The translations under genes were made by a program, and so were the position numbers. From Chitinimonas taiwanensis DSM 18899 (GTDB taxonomy: Bacteria; Pseudomonadota; Gammaproteobacteria; Burkholderiales; Chitinimonadaceae), in NCBI RefSeq assembly GCF_900119825.1, contig NZ_FPKR01000015.1, positions 62,001-126,000 on the forward strand: a stretch of DNA of 64,000 bases, read 5' to 3'. Below the pieces are notes generated by a model that searched no databases, was not told the origin of the DNA, and worked only from the letters and a program-made list of their open reading frames with translations. Below, piece after piece: positions 18,068 to 28,266 of the stretch; position 1 is the stretch's first letter; each line of letters opens with the position of its first letter.

Positions 18068-19534
18068 ATGAGAGGTGACGATTTGTTGTGTCGATATCTG
18101 CTGGGTGGGCTACGCGCCTGCCTGGGGCTGCTGCTGGCGGGCGCCGCATTGGCCGAGCTACCCGAGTCGGTGGCGGCGCGCCTGCGGGCCGTCAAGCTGC
18201 CCGAGAGCGCGCTCAGCGCACTGGTGATGCCGCTGGATGGCGGCCCGGCCCGCCTGCGTCATCAGGCCGAGCTGCCGGTCAACCCGGCTTCCACCATCAA
18301 GCTCCTGACCACGCTGGCGGCGCTGGAGACCTTGGGGCCGACCTTTACCTGGCGCACCGGCTTCTATACCGATGGTGTGCAGCAGGGCGATACCCTGCAC
18401 GGGCATCTGTACCTGAAGGGCGGCGGCGACCCGCGCCTGACCTATGAGCGCGTCTGGCAGCTGCTGCGCGAGCTGCGCAACCGCGGCCTGCGCCGTATCG
18501 ACGGCGATCTGGTGCTCGACCGCAGTTATTTCCAGCTGCCGGCGAGCGAGGACGGTGATTTCGACGAGCAGCCTGAGCGTGCCTATAACGTGGCGCCCGA
18601 TGCGCTGCTGATGAACTTCAAAGCCTTGCGCTTTGATATGGAAAGCGATGCGCGCGGCGTGCAGGTGCGCGTCGAGCCCGCCCTGGCCGGCATCCGCGCC
18701 GGCAGTGTGCAACGGGTACGCACGGGCGACTGCGCGAGCTGGTCGCGCGGTTGGGCGCGGCCACAGATCAGCAGCCTGAGCGATGGCGGGCTGGATGTGC
18801 AGCTGCAGGGCAGCTTTCCGCCCAATTGCCGTGCCAGCCGCTATCTGGGTGTGCTCAGCGCGCCCGACTTCGCCAGCCAGCTGACCCGCAGCCTGTGGGC
18901 GGAGCTGGGTGGCGAGATTGTCGGCAGCACGCGCGAGGCCAGCGTGCCGCCCGAGGCGCGTCTGCTGGCCGAGCAGCTGTCGGCGCCCCTGGCCGAGCAG
19001 ATCCGCGATGTGAACAAGCTGTCGAATAACACCATGGCGCGCGCCATTTTGCTGACCCTGGGTGCTGAACGCCCGCAGGCCGGCTTGGACAGCCAGGCCG
19101 CCGGCCAGGCCGCGGTGCAGGCCTGGCTGGCTAGCCAGGCACTGCACTTCCCCGAGCTGGTGTTGGAAAACGGCGCGGGGCTATCGCGTACCGCGCGCAT
19201 CAGTGCCGAGCATCTGGGCCAGCTGCTGCTGGCGGGCCAGCGCAGCGCTTTTGCGCCGGAATTCCTGGCCAGCCTGCCCATCGTCGGCCTCGATGGCACC
19301 ATGCGCCGGCGCCTGAACAATAGCGAGGTAGCTGGCCGCGCGCGCATCAAGACCGGTACCCTGAACGATGTGAAAGCGATTGCCGGCTATCTGCGCGATA
19401 GCGCCGGGCGCGACTGGATCGTGGTTGGCCTGCTCAACCACCCGCGCGCCGAGGCCGGCCAGGCTGCGCTCGACGCACTGCTTGAATGGGCAGCCCTGCC
19501 CGCAAACCCAAACCCCGAGACCGCCGCACCATGA
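18068..19534 (+). CDS. dacB: D-alanyl-D-alanine carboxypeptidase/endopeptidase (PBP4 type)
   Basis: A 488-residue periplasmic class C low-molecular-weight penicillin-binding protein that trims peptidoglycan peptides or cuts cross-links. A signal peptide ends near residue 30. The three active-site motifs are intact: STIK (Ser75, Lys78), SNN (Ser319) and KTG (Lys428). The large insertion between the first two motifs, typical of DacB, is present. The ATG immediately follows the stop of the CAP-domain gene. Its own end overlaps the ubiD start as ATGA. Confidence 0.95.
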   Translation: MRGDDLLCRYLLGGLRACLGLLLAGAALAELPESVAARLRAVKLPESALSALVMPLDGGPARLRHQAELPVNPASTIKLLTTLAALETLGPTFTWRTGFYTDGVQQGDTLHGHLYLKGGGDPRLTYERVWQLLRELRNRGLRRIDGDLVLDRSYFQLPASEDGDFDEQPERAYNVAPDALLMNFKALRFDMESDARGVQVRVEPALAGIRAGSVQRVRTGDCASWSRGWARPQISSLSDGGLDVQLQGSFPPNCRASRYLGVLSAPDFASQLTRSLWAELGGEIVGSTREASVPPEARLLAEQLSAPLAEQIRDVNKLSNNTMARAILLTLGAERPQAGLDSQAAGQAAVQAWLASQALHFPELVLENGAGLSRTARISAEHLGQLLLAGQRSAFAPEFLASLPIVGLDGTMRRRLNNSEVAGRARIKTGTLNDVKAIAGYLRDSAGRDWIVVGLLNHPRAEAGQAALDALLEWAALPANPNPETAAP

Positions 19535-21054
19535 AATACCACGATCTGCGCGACTTCATTGCCCAGCTGGAAGCGATGGGCGAACTCAAGCGCATCAAGA
19601 CCCCGGTTTCCAGTCACTTGGAAATGACCGAGATCTGCGACCGCGTATTGCGTGCCGAAGGCCCGGCCCTGCTGTTCGAGAATGTGCCCGGCCACAGCAT
19701 GCCGGTGCTCGGCAATCTGTTCGGCACCCCGCGCCGTGTGGCGCTCGGGATGGGCGCGCAGGAAGTCAGTGCGCTGCGCGAAATCGGCAAGCTGCTCGCC
19801 TATCTGAAGGAACCCGAGCCGCCCAAGGGCTTCAAGGATGCCTGGGAGAAATGGCCGATTCTGAAGCAGGTGCTGAATATGGCGCCCAAGGTGCTGAAGA
19901 AGGCGCCATGCCAGGATGTGGTGTGGGAGGGCGAGGCGGTCGATCTGCACCGTATCCCGATCCAGCACTGCTGGCCTGGCGATGTGGCGCCCTTGATTAC
20001 CTGGGGCCTGGTGGTCACGCGCGGGCCGCACAAGCCGCGCCAGAACCTCGGCATCTATCGCCAGCAGCTGATCGGCAAGCGCCAGCTGATCATGCGTTGG
20101 CTCGCCCACCGCGGCGGCGCACTCGACTTCCGCGAGCATGCGATCAAGCATCCGGGTACGCCGTTTCCGATCTCGGTGGTGCTCGGCTGCGACCCGGCCA
20201 CCATACTCGGTGCGGTCACGCCGGTGCCCGATTCGCTGTCTGAATACCAGTTTGCTGGCCTCTTGCGTGGCAGCAAGACCGAGCTGGTCAAGTGCATCGG
20301 CAATGATCTACAGGTGCCGGCCAGCGCCGAAATCGTGCTGGAAGGCCATATCGAGCCGGCCGAGAAGGGTTGGAGCGGCGTGAGCGAGGCGGGCGTGCCG
20401 ATGAAGGAGATCGGTGGCTATCTGCATGCGCTGGAAGGCCCGTATGGCGACCACACCGGCTACTACAACGAGCAGGACTGGTTCCCGGTGTTCACGGTGG
20501 CGCGTATCACCACACGGCCCGATCCGATCTACCACAGCACCTATACCGGCAAACCGCCCGATGAGCCGGCCGTGCTGGGGGTGGCCCTGAACGAGGTGTT
20601 CGTGCCCATTCTGCAAAAGCAGTTTCCCGAGATCGTCGACTTCTACCTGCCGCCCGAAGGCTGCTCGTACCGGATGGCCATCGTCAGCATCAAGAAGGCC
20701 TACCCGGGTCACGCCAAGCGGCTGCTGTTCGGCGTGTGGTCCTTCCTGCGCCAGTTCATGTACACCAAGTTCATCATCGTGGTGGACGACGATGTGGACA
20801 CGCGCGACTGGAAGGAGGTGATCTGGGCGATTACCACACGCATGGACCCCACACGCGATACCACGCTGGTGGACAGCACGCCGATCGACTATCTGGACTT
20901 TGCCTCGCCGGTATCGGGCCTGGGTTCCAAGATGGGCCTGGATGCCACCAATAAATGGCCGGGCGAGACCACGCGCGAATGGGGCGTGCCGATCAGCCAC
21001 GATGCGGCAGTCAGCGCCAAGGTGGATGCGATCTGGGCTGAACTCGGCCTGTAA
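19531..21054 (+). CDS. ubiD: 4-hydroxy-3-polyprenylbenzoate decarboxylase
   Basis: Decarboxylates the polyprenylated ring in ubiquinone synthesis using prenylated FMN. 507 residues, usual for UbiD. The N-terminus [20 protein letters not shown], the LLFENVPG block, the [11 protein letters not shown]-like stretch ([12 protein letters not shown]) and the catalytic-region sequences [12 protein letters not shown] and [13 protein letters not shown] near the end identify it. Start ATG 19531 overlaps the dacB stop (ATGA), which rules against the longer frame beginning at 19486. The prenyltransferase UbiX, which makes its cofactor, is not in the window. Confidence 0.96.
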   Translation: MKYHDLRDFIAQLEAMGELKRIKTPVSSHLEMTEICDRVLRAEGPALLFENVPGHSMPVLGNLFGTPRRVALGMGAQEVSALREIGKLLAYLKEPEPPKGFKDAWEKWPILKQVLNMAPKVLKKAPCQDVVWEGEAVDLHRIPIQHCWPGDVAPLITWGLVVTRGPHKPRQNLGIYRQQLIGKRQLIMRWLAHRGGALDFREHAIKHPGTPFPISVVLGCDPATILGAVTPVPDSLSEYQFAGLLRGSKTELVKCIGNDLQVPASAEIVLEGHIEPAEKGWSGVSEAGVPMKEIGGYLHALEGPYGDHTGYYNEQDWFPVFTVARITTRPDPIYHSTYTGKPPDEPAVLGVALNEVFVPILQKQFPEIVDFYLPPEGCSYRMAIVSIKKAYPGHAKRLLFGVWSFLRQFMYTKFIIVVDDDVDTRDWKEVIWAITTRMDPTRDTTLVDSTPIDYLDFASPVSGLGSKMGLDATNKWPGETTREWGVPISHDAAVSAKVDAIWAELGL

Positions 21055-21075
21055 GCCAAGCGCAAGCCGAAACGA

Positions 21076-21117
21076 GGCCGGCCATCTGCGCGCTGCAGAT
21101 GGCCGGCCCTGGTCTTT
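21076..21117 (+). terminator. Likely terminator after ubiD
   Basis: A 14-bp perfect GC-rich stem (21076-21089 with 21095-21108, loop GCGCT) followed by a short T-rich tail. It would close the priA-CAP-dacB-ubiD run. Confidence 0.65.
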
Positions 21118-21219
21118 TGGCACTGTCCTGGTGCAAAAATCAAAAAATGGAGTTTTTGCTCGCGACGTGGCGCAGCTTGGCGAGTGGCCAGGTGGCCGCT
21201 GCAAGCACCGGGACGGCGA

Positions 21220-21534
21220 TCAGCCCAGGAACTGGTTCGGGTAGTGCTCGTCCAGCAGCTGACGACAATCGACCACACGCAGGTCGTTGTCCTTGGCGAA
21301 GCTCATCAGGAAGCTGTAGACACGCGGGTCCACCTTTTCCAACTGCTTGTCGATGGCAACGCAGCGGATGTTTTCCATCACCATCGGGCGGACATAGGGG
21401 GCGTAGGACAGTTTCTGGTCCATGCCGAAAGTCGAAAGAATGCCGGATAGGCGCTCTGCCCAGTCAGACGGGCGAAATTCACGGCCACTTTTGGTCAGGC
21501 CTTGGATGATGACTTCGTACGGGTTGCAAATCAT
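21220..21534 (-). CDS. DUF3579 family protein
   Basis: A 104-residue soluble protein of the DUF3579 family, common in betaproteobacteria and without a known function. Family features are the early YEVIIQGLTKSGREFRPSDWAERL, the middle LSYAPYVRPM and the CVAIDKQLE and VYSFLMSFAKDN motifs. It is transcribed away from the decarboxylase gene and starts about 92 bases from it, so the two may share a regulatory region. Confidence 0.85.
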   Translation of the reverse strand: MICNPYEVIIQGLTKSGREFRPSDWAERLSGILSTFGMDQKLSYAPYVRPMVMENIRCVAIDKQLEKVDPRVYSFLMSFAKDNDLRVVDCRQLLDEHYPNQFLG

Positions 21535-21626
21535 CTGTTATGTGCTTGGGTAGGTGCTTTGGATTATTCTTGCTGGCTGGCGCGGCGATCCCGCCCACTA
21601 CCAAAGAATAGAAGGGGAGACATGAA

Positions 21627-23606
21627 ATGCCGAAACCGGTGAGCCGTATTTTACTGGTAAACGACGAGAAGCTGGTGCTCAAAGCACTTGTTAAGGGGCT
21701 GAACGCCGCGGCTCGTCAGCTGGACAACCCGCTGGGCATTACCTTTGCCGGCGTGGAGAGCAGCGCCGAGGCGCTGGCTGCGATCCAGGCCGATGGGGAG
21801 ATCCAGGCGGTGATCGTGGATGACCAGCTGCCCGGCGACAGCGGCAAGGCACGCGGCAAACAGCGCCTGAGCGCGCTGAATCTGGTGCACGAAATCCACG
21901 CACTGCGTCCCGAACTCGATGTGTATGTGCTGATTGCGCAGGAGAACGAGGACGAGGTGGTCAACACCCTGCTGTGCGAGACCGTGGATGGTTATTTCTA
22001 CCGCGATGACCCTGACTATCTTGGCTGGTACCGCATCCTGAATGCTCAGCTGCAAGAGCGCGCGCACACGCCGTTCTACGACAAGCTCAAGCAATACGTG
22101 TTCATGGCCAAGGATGCCTGGCACACCCCGGGCCACAGCTCGGGCGACAGCTTGCGCGGCAGCCCCTGGGCCGAAGATTTCTATGAATTCATGGGCGAGC
22201 ACATCTTCAAGGGCGACCTGTCCTGTTCGGTGCCCATGCTCGATTCGCTGCTGCACCCGACCGGCATCATCGAGGAGGCACAGCAGATCGCCGCCAAGGC
22301 CTTTGGCGCGCGGCGCACCTTCTTTGCCACCAATGGCACCTCCACCGCCAATAAGGTGATTCTGCAGACCCTGCTGGCGCCTGGCGACAAGCTACTGCTC
22401 GACCGCAACTGCCACAAGTCGGTACACCACGGCGTGGTGATTTCCGGCGCGCTGCCCGTGTATCTCGATTCGAGCACCAATGAGGAATACGGCCTGTTCG
22501 GCCCGGTGCCCAAGGCGGTGATCTTCCGCGCCATCGAGGCGAACAAGGATGCGCGCGCAATGATTCTGACCTCGTGCACCTACGACGGTCTGCGCTATGA
22601 CCTCAAGCCCATCATCGAAGCCGCGCACCAGCACGGCATCAAGGTGATCATCGACGAGGCCTGGTATGGTCATGCGCGCTTTCACCCTGAGTTCCGCCCC
22701 ACCGCGCTCGAATGCGGCGCCGATTTCGCCACCCAATCCACCCATAAAGTGATGAGTGCGTTCTCGCAGGCCTCGATGATCCATGTGAACGACGCGAGCC
22801 TCGATGAGCATGTGTTCCGCGAGAACTACAATATGCACACGTCCACCAGCCCGCAGTACAGCATGATCGCGAGCCTGGACGTCGCGCGTAAGCAGATGAG
22901 CATGGAAGGCTACAAGTTGCTCAGCCGCACGCTAGCGCTGGCGGCCGAGCTCAAGGAGCTGATCAATGCCACCGGCGTGTTCCGCGTGCTGGAGCTCGAC
23001 GACCTGCTGCAGGACGAGGTGAAGGGCGATGGCGTGCGCCTCGATCCGACCAAGATCACCGTGGATATCTCGGCCTGCGGCTACACGGTGGACGAGCTGC
23101 AGAAGCTGCTGTTCGAGCGCTTCAATATTCAGATCGAGAAATCGACCTTCAACACGATCACCCTGCTGCTGACCATCGGCACCACCAAGAGCAAAGTGTC
23201 GCGTTTGTACGACGCGCTGATGCGCATCAGTCGCGAGGGGCGCGCACCGCGTCGCCTGTATCGCACCCCGGCGATTCCGCACTTCACTAGCCTCAAATAC
23301 CTGCCGCGCGATGCGTTTTACTGCGGTGGACAACTTGCCCCGCTGCTGGACGAAGCCGACCAGGTCAACGCCAAACTGGCCGGCCGGATTAGCGCTGACC
23401 AAATCGTGCCTTATCCACCTGGCATACCGGTGCTGGTGCCGGGCCAGGTTATTACCCCCGAGATCATCAGTTACCTGGTCAACCTGCTGCGTAGCCAAAA
23501 GCAGGTCGAACTGCATGGGGTGGTGTTCGACGGCTGGCTGCCCTGTATCCGCGTGTTGACCGATGCCGACGAACAGGGGCTGCGCCCGCTGGACGCCGAG
23601 GTTTGA
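21627..23606 (+). CDS. Orn/Lys/Arg-family PLP decarboxylase with receiver-like N-terminus
   Basis: A 659-residue fold-type I PLP enzyme that decarboxylates ornithine, lysine or arginine to a polyamine or its precursor. The N-terminal ~130 residues have a CheY-like fold signature with an acidic pair (Asp13, Glu14) and a potential phospho-aspartate, Asp65 in IVDDQLPG, but a degenerate rest of site. The PLP lysine is Lys374 in STHKVMSAFSQASMIH. A C-terminal domain with PYPPGIPVLVPGQ follows. It is shorter than the ~715-755-residue acid-induced enzymes. The start has GGGGAG eight bases upstream. The substrate cannot be fixed by eye. A diguanylate cyclase gene follows 21 bases later. Confidence 0.88.
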   Translation: MPKPVSRILLVNDEKLVLKALVKGLNAAARQLDNPLGITFAGVESSAEALAAIQADGEIQAVIVDDQLPGDSGKARGKQRLSALNLVHEIHALRPELDVYVLIAQENEDEVVNTLLCETVDGYFYRDDPDYLGWYRILNAQLQERAHTPFYDKLKQYVFMAKDAWHTPGHSSGDSLRGSPWAEDFYEFMGEHIFKGDLSCSVPMLDSLLHPTGIIEEAQQIAAKAFGARRTFFATNGTSTANKVILQTLLAPGDKLLLDRNCHKSVHHGVVISGALPVYLDSSTNEEYGLFGPVPKAVIFRAIEANKDARAMILTSCTYDGLRYDLKPIIEAAHQHGIKVIIDEAWYGHARFHPEFRPTALECGADFATQSTHKVMSAFSQASMIHVNDASLDEHVFRENYNMHTSTSPQYSMIASLDVARKQMSMEGYKLLSRTLALAAELKELINATGVFRVLELDDLLQDEVKGDGVRLDPTKITVDISACGYTVDELQKLLFERFNIQIEKSTFNTITLLLTIGTTKSKVSRLYDALMRISREGRAPRRLYRTPAIPHFTSLKYLPRDAFYCGGQLAPLLDEADQVNAKLAGRISADQIVPYPPGIPVLVPGQVITPEIISYLVNLLRSQKQVELHGVVFDGWLPCIRVLTDADEQGLRPLDAEV

Positions 23607-23627
23607 AACGCGGATGCTAGGCGGATA

Positions 23628-25418
23628 ATGAAACACTTATCGACAGCCAAGGCGACCGAACTGGCTGAGCTGGACCGCTTGAATGCCGAAGCTTGGCACA
23701 GCCAGTACGGAGACCCCCTGCACGGCCGCGAGCTGGCCGAGCAGGTGCGTCTGCGCGCGCGCGCGCTGGGTGATGCGCGTCGCGAGGCCTTCGCCAGGCT
23801 GACCCTGGCCAGCTACCAGATGCGCCATGGCGACCGCGCGCTGGCCGAGGCGGAGTTTCATGCGCTCAAGCGTCAATTCGAGCAGAGCGGTGATCTGCTC
23901 GGCCAGATGCGCGCAAGCTTCGGCATCTCGGCCCTGTATGGGCGTGCCGGGCGGGTCGAGGAATCGTATGCGGAGCTGATCTGCTATCTGGCCGATCTGA
24001 ACGACGCCGACCCGGTCGATGCGACCATGATCTTCAATGCGCTGGGCGCCAGCAGCGTGGATGCCGGCCAGCTCGACGAGGGCATGCGCCATTACTACCG
24101 CGCGCTACGTGCGGCGCGCCAGCTTGACTCGCCTGACCATCTGGCCCTGGTGCTGTCTAATCTGGGCGATGCCCAGCACGGTGCGGGCAATTACGAGGAT
24201 GCGATCCGCTTCCTGGTCGAGGCGGACAGCATGGTGGCGCGCTCGCGCCTGGCGGCGTTGGCGCCGATGGTGGCCAGCAATCTGGCCATGTGCCAGCTGG
24301 CCATCGGCGCGCATGAGGCCGCGTACGAGACGATTTCCCCCTATCTGGACATGAATGCGCACACGGTGCGTATCGGCCGCTCGGATGCCGCCTTCTTCCA
24401 GGCGATTGCCGCGCACACCTTTGCCGCACACAGCGATTGGCAGCAGGCGCGTGCCATGCTGGATAAGTCGCTGCAGTCGGCTGAGCAAAGTGGCGACGTC
24501 AAGGTGGTCACGCATTGCTTCTGGGTGCTCGGTCTGGTCGAGCGCGGTTGCGGTCATCTGGAAGAAGCGCTGGCCGCGCTACGCGAAGCGCAGAACCGTC
24601 TCGACCAGCAGCACGATCCTTATTACCAGATCCAGATTCCACGTGAACTGGCCCGCACCCATGCGGCGCTTGGCCAGTGGCATGAGGCCTATATCGCCAT
24701 GGAGCGCTACCAGCAGTACTACCAGCGCATCCAGGGCAGTGCCGCGCGGGCGCGCACTCAGATGACGCAGATCCAGAGCGAGCTGAGCGAAGCCGAGCGC
24801 GAGCGCGATTTCGCACGCGTCAAACAGGCCGAGGCCGAACGCGCGCGCGCCGAGCTGGAGATGCTTAACCGCGAGCTGGCGGCCAAGGTGGTGGAGATTG
24901 AGCGACTGCAGGAGCAGCTGCGCGAGCAGGCCATCCGCGACCCGCTCACCGATCTGTACAACCGCCGCTATCTGCAGCAGGCGCTGGCCAGCGAGTTGCA
25001 GCTGGCCGAGCGCCGTCACTACCCGCTCTGCGTGGTATTGATCGATCTCGACCACTTCAAGTCGGTCAATGACCGGCATGGTCACCCGGTCGGTGACCAG
25101 GTGCTGATCGAATTGGCCAATCTGCTGCGCGCCAATATCCGTGGTTCGGACTTTGCCTGCCGTTTCGGCGGCGAGGAGTTCTGTCTCGTACTGTCCGATA
25201 TCGGCCAGGAACTGGCGCTGACGCGCACGCAGAGCTTGCTGGCGGCATTCTCTGCCCTGCAGTTATGCAGCGGCTTAAGCGGACAGACCTTCTCTGCCGG
25301 CATTGCCCAGTATCCGCTGCATGGGCACGATGCGCAGGCGCTGCTGCGGGTGGCCGACCAGGCGCTCTACCGTGCCAAGGCGGCCGGGCGCAACCAGGTG
25401 CTCCTGGGCGGACAGTAG
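23628..25418 (+). CDS. Cytoplasmic TPR - coiled coil - GGDEF diguanylate cyclase
   Basis: A 596-residue soluble cyclic di-GMP synthase. The first ~380 residues are helical TPR-like repeats that probably bind a protein or peptide. They lead into a long coiled coil (about 380-440) and a GGDEF domain with GGEEF near residue 514. RxxD (RGSD) lies five residues upstream, so feedback inhibition is likely. There is no signal peptide or membrane segment. It starts 21 bases after the decarboxylase gene with a GGCGGA ribosome site, so co-expression is likely and may link polyamine metabolism to cyclic di-GMP. Confidence 0.9.
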   Translation: MKHLSTAKATELAELDRLNAEAWHSQYGDPLHGRELAEQVRLRARALGDARREAFARLTLASYQMRHGDRALAEAEFHALKRQFEQSGDLLGQMRASFGISALYGRAGRVEESYAELICYLADLNDADPVDATMIFNALGASSVDAGQLDEGMRHYYRALRAARQLDSPDHLALVLSNLGDAQHGAGNYEDAIRFLVEADSMVARSRLAALAPMVASNLAMCQLAIGAHEAAYETISPYLDMNAHTVRIGRSDAAFFQAIAAHTFAAHSDWQQARAMLDKSLQSAEQSGDVKVVTHCFWVLGLVERGCGHLEEALAALREAQNRLDQQHDPYYQIQIPRELARTHAALGQWHEAYIAMERYQQYYQRIQGSAARARTQMTQIQSELSEAERERDFARVKQAEAERARAELEMLNRELAAKVVEIERLQEQLREQAIRDPLTDLYNRRYLQQALASELQLAERRHYPLCVVLIDLDHFKSVNDRHGHPVGDQVLIELANLLRANIRGSDFACRFGGEEFCLVLSDIGQELALTRTQSLLAAFSALQLCSGLSGQTFSAGIAQYPLHGHDAQALLRVADQALYRAKAAGRNQVLLGGQ

Positions 25419-25558
25419 GTGGATTGTCGGCTGCGCCCGACATGTCCATATTCCATAAATTCGTGTCGCATAGCTGAAAATCCTGCTTGACCAGCGCTTG
25501 CTGCATCGGGGAAGCTCAAACCTTTTCCCGTTTCGCAACAAACCCCTAAGGTTCCAGC

Positions 25559-26479
25559 ATGAGCGTCAGGCACTTTCTCCAGTTCACCGACTTTACCCGC
25601 GACGAGTACGAGCACCTGTTCGCGCGCAGCCGAGTACTGAAAGATCGTCTGCGCCGAGGCGAGCTGTATCAGCCGCTGGTGGGCAAGACTCTGGCGATGA
25701 TCTTCGAGAAGAGCTCGACCCGCACGCGCGTGTCCTTCGAAGCCGGCATGAATCAGTTCGGCGGCCATGCCATGTTCCTGGCTAGCAAGGACACCCAGCT
25801 TGGGCGCGGCGAGCCGATCGAGGACGTGGCACGCGTGATCGGCCGCATGTGCGATATCGTCATGCTGCGCACCTATGAGCAGCGCATCGTCGATACCTTC
25901 GCCGCCTACTCGAACGCGCCGGTCATCAATGGCCTGACCAATGAATACCACCCCTGCCAGACCCTGGCCGACATCTTCACCTATATCGAGCACCGCGGTT
26001 CGATCGAGGGCAAGACCGTGGCCTGGATCGGCGACAGCAACAATATCTCGCGCACCTGGCTGCAGGCGGCCAAGATCTTCAACTTCAAACTGCGCCTCGC
26101 CTGCCCCAAGGGGTATGAGATGCAGGTGATCGATGGCATCCACTACGGTAGTGAGCATTTCGAGCAGACCAATGATCCGCGTGCAGCGGCCGAGGGCGCC
26201 GACCTCGTGTCCACCGATGTGTGCGTGTCCATGGGCTATGAGCGCGAAAGCCTGCAACGACGCGTCGACTTCCTGAATTACAAGGTCAGCAGCGAGCTGA
26301 TGAAATTGGCCGATAAGGATGCGGTCTTCATGCACTGCCTGCCGGCCCATCGCGGCGAGGAAGTCGACCCCGAGGTGCTGGACGGCCCGCAGTCCATCGT
26401 CTGGGACGAAGCCGAGAACCGTATGCACACGCAGAAGGCGCTGATCGAATTCCTGCTGCTGGGCCGCGTGGACAATTAA
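25559..26479 (+). CDS. argF: Ornithine carbamoyltransferase
   Basis: Joins ornithine and carbamoyl phosphate to give citrulline in arginine synthesis. 306 residues, typical anabolic length. The carbamoyl phosphate site SSTRTR is near residue 50, and the ornithine site HCLPAHRGEEV is near 261. The QTLADIFT motif with its preceding HPC is also present. It is the first gene of an argF - CHMI-like - argG operon with only three bases to the next gene. The ~140 bases upstream contain a TTGACC (25487) but no convincing ArgR site. Confidence 0.97.
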   Translation: MSVRHFLQFTDFTRDEYEHLFARSRVLKDRLRRGELYQPLVGKTLAMIFEKSSTRTRVSFEAGMNQFGGHAMFLASKDTQLGRGEPIEDVARVIGRMCDIVMLRTYEQRIVDTFAAYSNAPVINGLTNEYHPCQTLADIFTYIEHRGSIEGKTVAWIGDSNNISRTWLQAAKIFNFKLRLACPKGYEMQVIDGIHYGSEHFEQTNDPRAAAEGADLVSTDVCVSMGYERESLQRRVDFLNYKVSSELMKLADKDAVFMHCLPAHRGEEVDPEVLDGPQSIVWDEAENRMHTQKALIEFLLLGRVDN

Positions 26480-26482
26480 GCC

Positions 26483-26854
26483 ATGCCGCATATCGTCATC
26501 GAATACAGCGACAACCTGCCCGAGGCTCCCGATTTCCGCGCGCTGTTCGCCGAGTTGCATGGCGCGCTGGTCGGCCTGGGTGATGTGAAGCTGAACGACA
26601 TCAAGAGCCGCGCCATCAAGCTCAGCGACTGGTATGTGGGCGATGGTGCGGCCAGCCATGCCTTCGTGCATGTGAAGCTGCATCTGATCAATCGCCGCAC
26701 GGTTGAATTCAAACGACGAGCCGTGGCGGCCATGCAGACCGTGGTCGCCGCCCATTTTGCGCGCGCACTGGCCGAGCGCCAGTGCCAGCTGTGTTTTGAA
26801 ACCATCGATATCGATGGCGAGACCTACGCCAAGACCGTCTCGCCGCAACTTTGA
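26483..26854 (+). CDS. 5-carboxymethyl-2-hydroxymuconate isomerase family protein
   Basis: A 123-residue member of the CHMI branch of the tautomerase superfamily, enzymes that use the N-terminal proline as a base. [12 protein letters not shown] gives Pro1 after Met removal. The conserved arginine appears in [16 protein letters not shown], and the HAFVHVKL and [10 protein letters not shown] blocks match the family. The known HpaF role is in homoprotocatechuate breakdown, but no such genes are nearby. It sits three bases after argF and nineteen before argG. The real substrate is therefore uncertain. Confidence 0.85.
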   Translation: MPHIVIEYSDNLPEAPDFRALFAELHGALVGLGDVKLNDIKSRAIKLSDWYVGDGAASHAFVHVKLHLINRRTVEFKRRAVAAMQTVVAAHFARALAERQCQLCFETIDIDGETYAKTVSPQL

Positions 26855-26873
26855 ACTGAAGCAGGAAGCTCCC

Positions 26874-28091
26874 ATGTCCGACATCAAGAAAGTCGTCCTC
26901 GCCTATTCGGGCGGCCTCGATACCTCCGTCATCCTCAAGTGGCTGCAAGACACCTACCAGTGCGAAGTGGTCACCTTCACCGCCGATATCGGCCAGGGTG
27001 AAGAGCTGGAGCCGGCGCGCGCCAAGGCGCTCAAGTTCGGCATCAAGCCGGAGAACATCTATATCGACGACCTGCGCGAAGAGTTCGTGCGCGACTTCGT
27101 GTTCCCGATGTTCCGCGCCAATACCGTTTACGAAGGCGAATACCTGCTCGGTACCTCGATCGCCCGCCCGCTGATCGCCAAGCGCCAGATCGAGATCGCC
27201 AACGCCACCGGCGCCGATGCGGTGTCGCACGGCGCCACCGGCAAGGGCAATGACCAGGTGCGTTTCGAACTGGGTTACTACGCGCTTAAGCCCGGTGTGA
27301 AGGTGATTGCCCCGTGGCGTGAGTGGGATCTGCTCTCGCGCGAAAAGCTGCTTGCCTATGCCGAAGCAGCCGGCATCGATATCGATATGAAGCATAAGCA
27401 GGGTGGCGCACCGTACTCGATGGACGCCAATCTGCTGCATATCAGCTTCGAAGGTCGTCATCTGGAGGACCCCAAGGCCGAGGCCGAGGAAAGCATGTGG
27501 CGCTGGACCGTCTCGCCCGAGGCGGCCCCTGATGCGGCCGAGTATGTGGACCTCGAATTCGAGCGCGGCGATGTGGTGGCGGTGAACGGCGTGCGCCTGA
27601 AGCCGCATGAAGTGCTGGCCAAGCTCAATGAACTCGGCGGCCGTAACGGTATCGGCCGTCTGGATCTGGTCGAGAACCGCTATGTGGGCATGAAGAGCCG
27701 CGGCTGCTACGAAACCCCGGGCGGCACGATTCTGCTCAAGGCCCATCGCGGCATTGAATCGATTACCCTCGACCGCGAAGTAGCGCATCTGAAGGACAAT
27801 CTGATGCCGCGCTATGCCGAGATCATTTACAACGGCTACTGGTGGAGTCCTGAGCGCCGCGCCATTCAGGCGCTGATCGACCAGACCCAGGAACGCGTGA
27901 ACGGCTGGGTACGCGTCAAGCTATACAAGGGCAGCGTCAGCGTGGTCAGCCGCGATTCGAAGGATTCGCTGTTCGACCAGACCATTGCCACCTTTGATGA
28001 TGATGGCGGCGCCTACAACCAGAAGGATGCCGAGGGCTTCATCAAGCTGAACGCCCTGCGCATGCGCATCGCCGCCGCCAAGCGCGGTTGA
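26874..28091 (+). CDS. argG: Argininosuccinate synthase
   Basis: Condenses citrulline and aspartate with ATP, following ArgF in the pathway. 405 residues, as usual for the family. The PP-loop AYSGGLDTS is at residues 10-18. The [13 protein letters not shown] and YSMDANLLH-type blocks ([13 protein letters not shown]) are complete. The ATG at 26874 has AGGA upstream; the frame opening within the CHMI-like gene is not protein. A clear terminator follows, ending the operon. Confidence 0.97.
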   Translation: MSDIKKVVLAYSGGLDTSVILKWLQDTYQCEVVTFTADIGQGEELEPARAKALKFGIKPENIYIDDLREEFVRDFVFPMFRANTVYEGEYLLGTSIARPLIAKRQIEIANATGADAVSHGATGKGNDQVRFELGYYALKPGVKVIAPWREWDLLSREKLLAYAEAAGIDIDMKHKQGGAPYSMDANLLHISFEGRHLEDPKAEAEESMWRWTVSPEAAPDAAEYVDLEFERGDVVAVNGVRLKPHEVLAKLNELGGRNGIGRLDLVENRYVGMKSRGCYETPGGTILLKAHRGIESITLDREVAHLKDNLMPRYAEIIYNGYWWSPERRAIQALIDQTQERVNGWVRVKLYKGSVSVVSRDSKDSLFDQTIATFDDDGGAYNQKDAEGFIKLNALRMRIAAAKRG

Positions 28092-28134
28092 TAGCCTGGC
28101 GGGCAAGCGCTGACCTTGCCGCCGGTAAACCCTA

Positions 28135-28170
28135 ACAGGCTCACGCTACGGCGTGGGCCTGTCTGTTTTT
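28135..28170 (+). terminator. Rho-independent terminator of the arg operon
   Basis: A 12-bp stem with one T-G wobble (28135-28146 with 28151-28162), loop TACG, followed by CTGTTTTT. Confidence 0.85.
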
Positions 28171-28266
28171 GGGCGCAGCCAAGGACTGGGCGTTTTCAGA
28201 TTGGGGGCGGGCAGGGTAGATTGGCCGGCATTCGAAAAGCCGCCATCTGGCGGGCTGGGGGAGAGC

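Noticed and set aside
25419-25558. ArgR operator upstream of argF
   Set aside because: A weak AT-rich partial palindrome near 25450 matches the ArgR consensus too poorly to claim.
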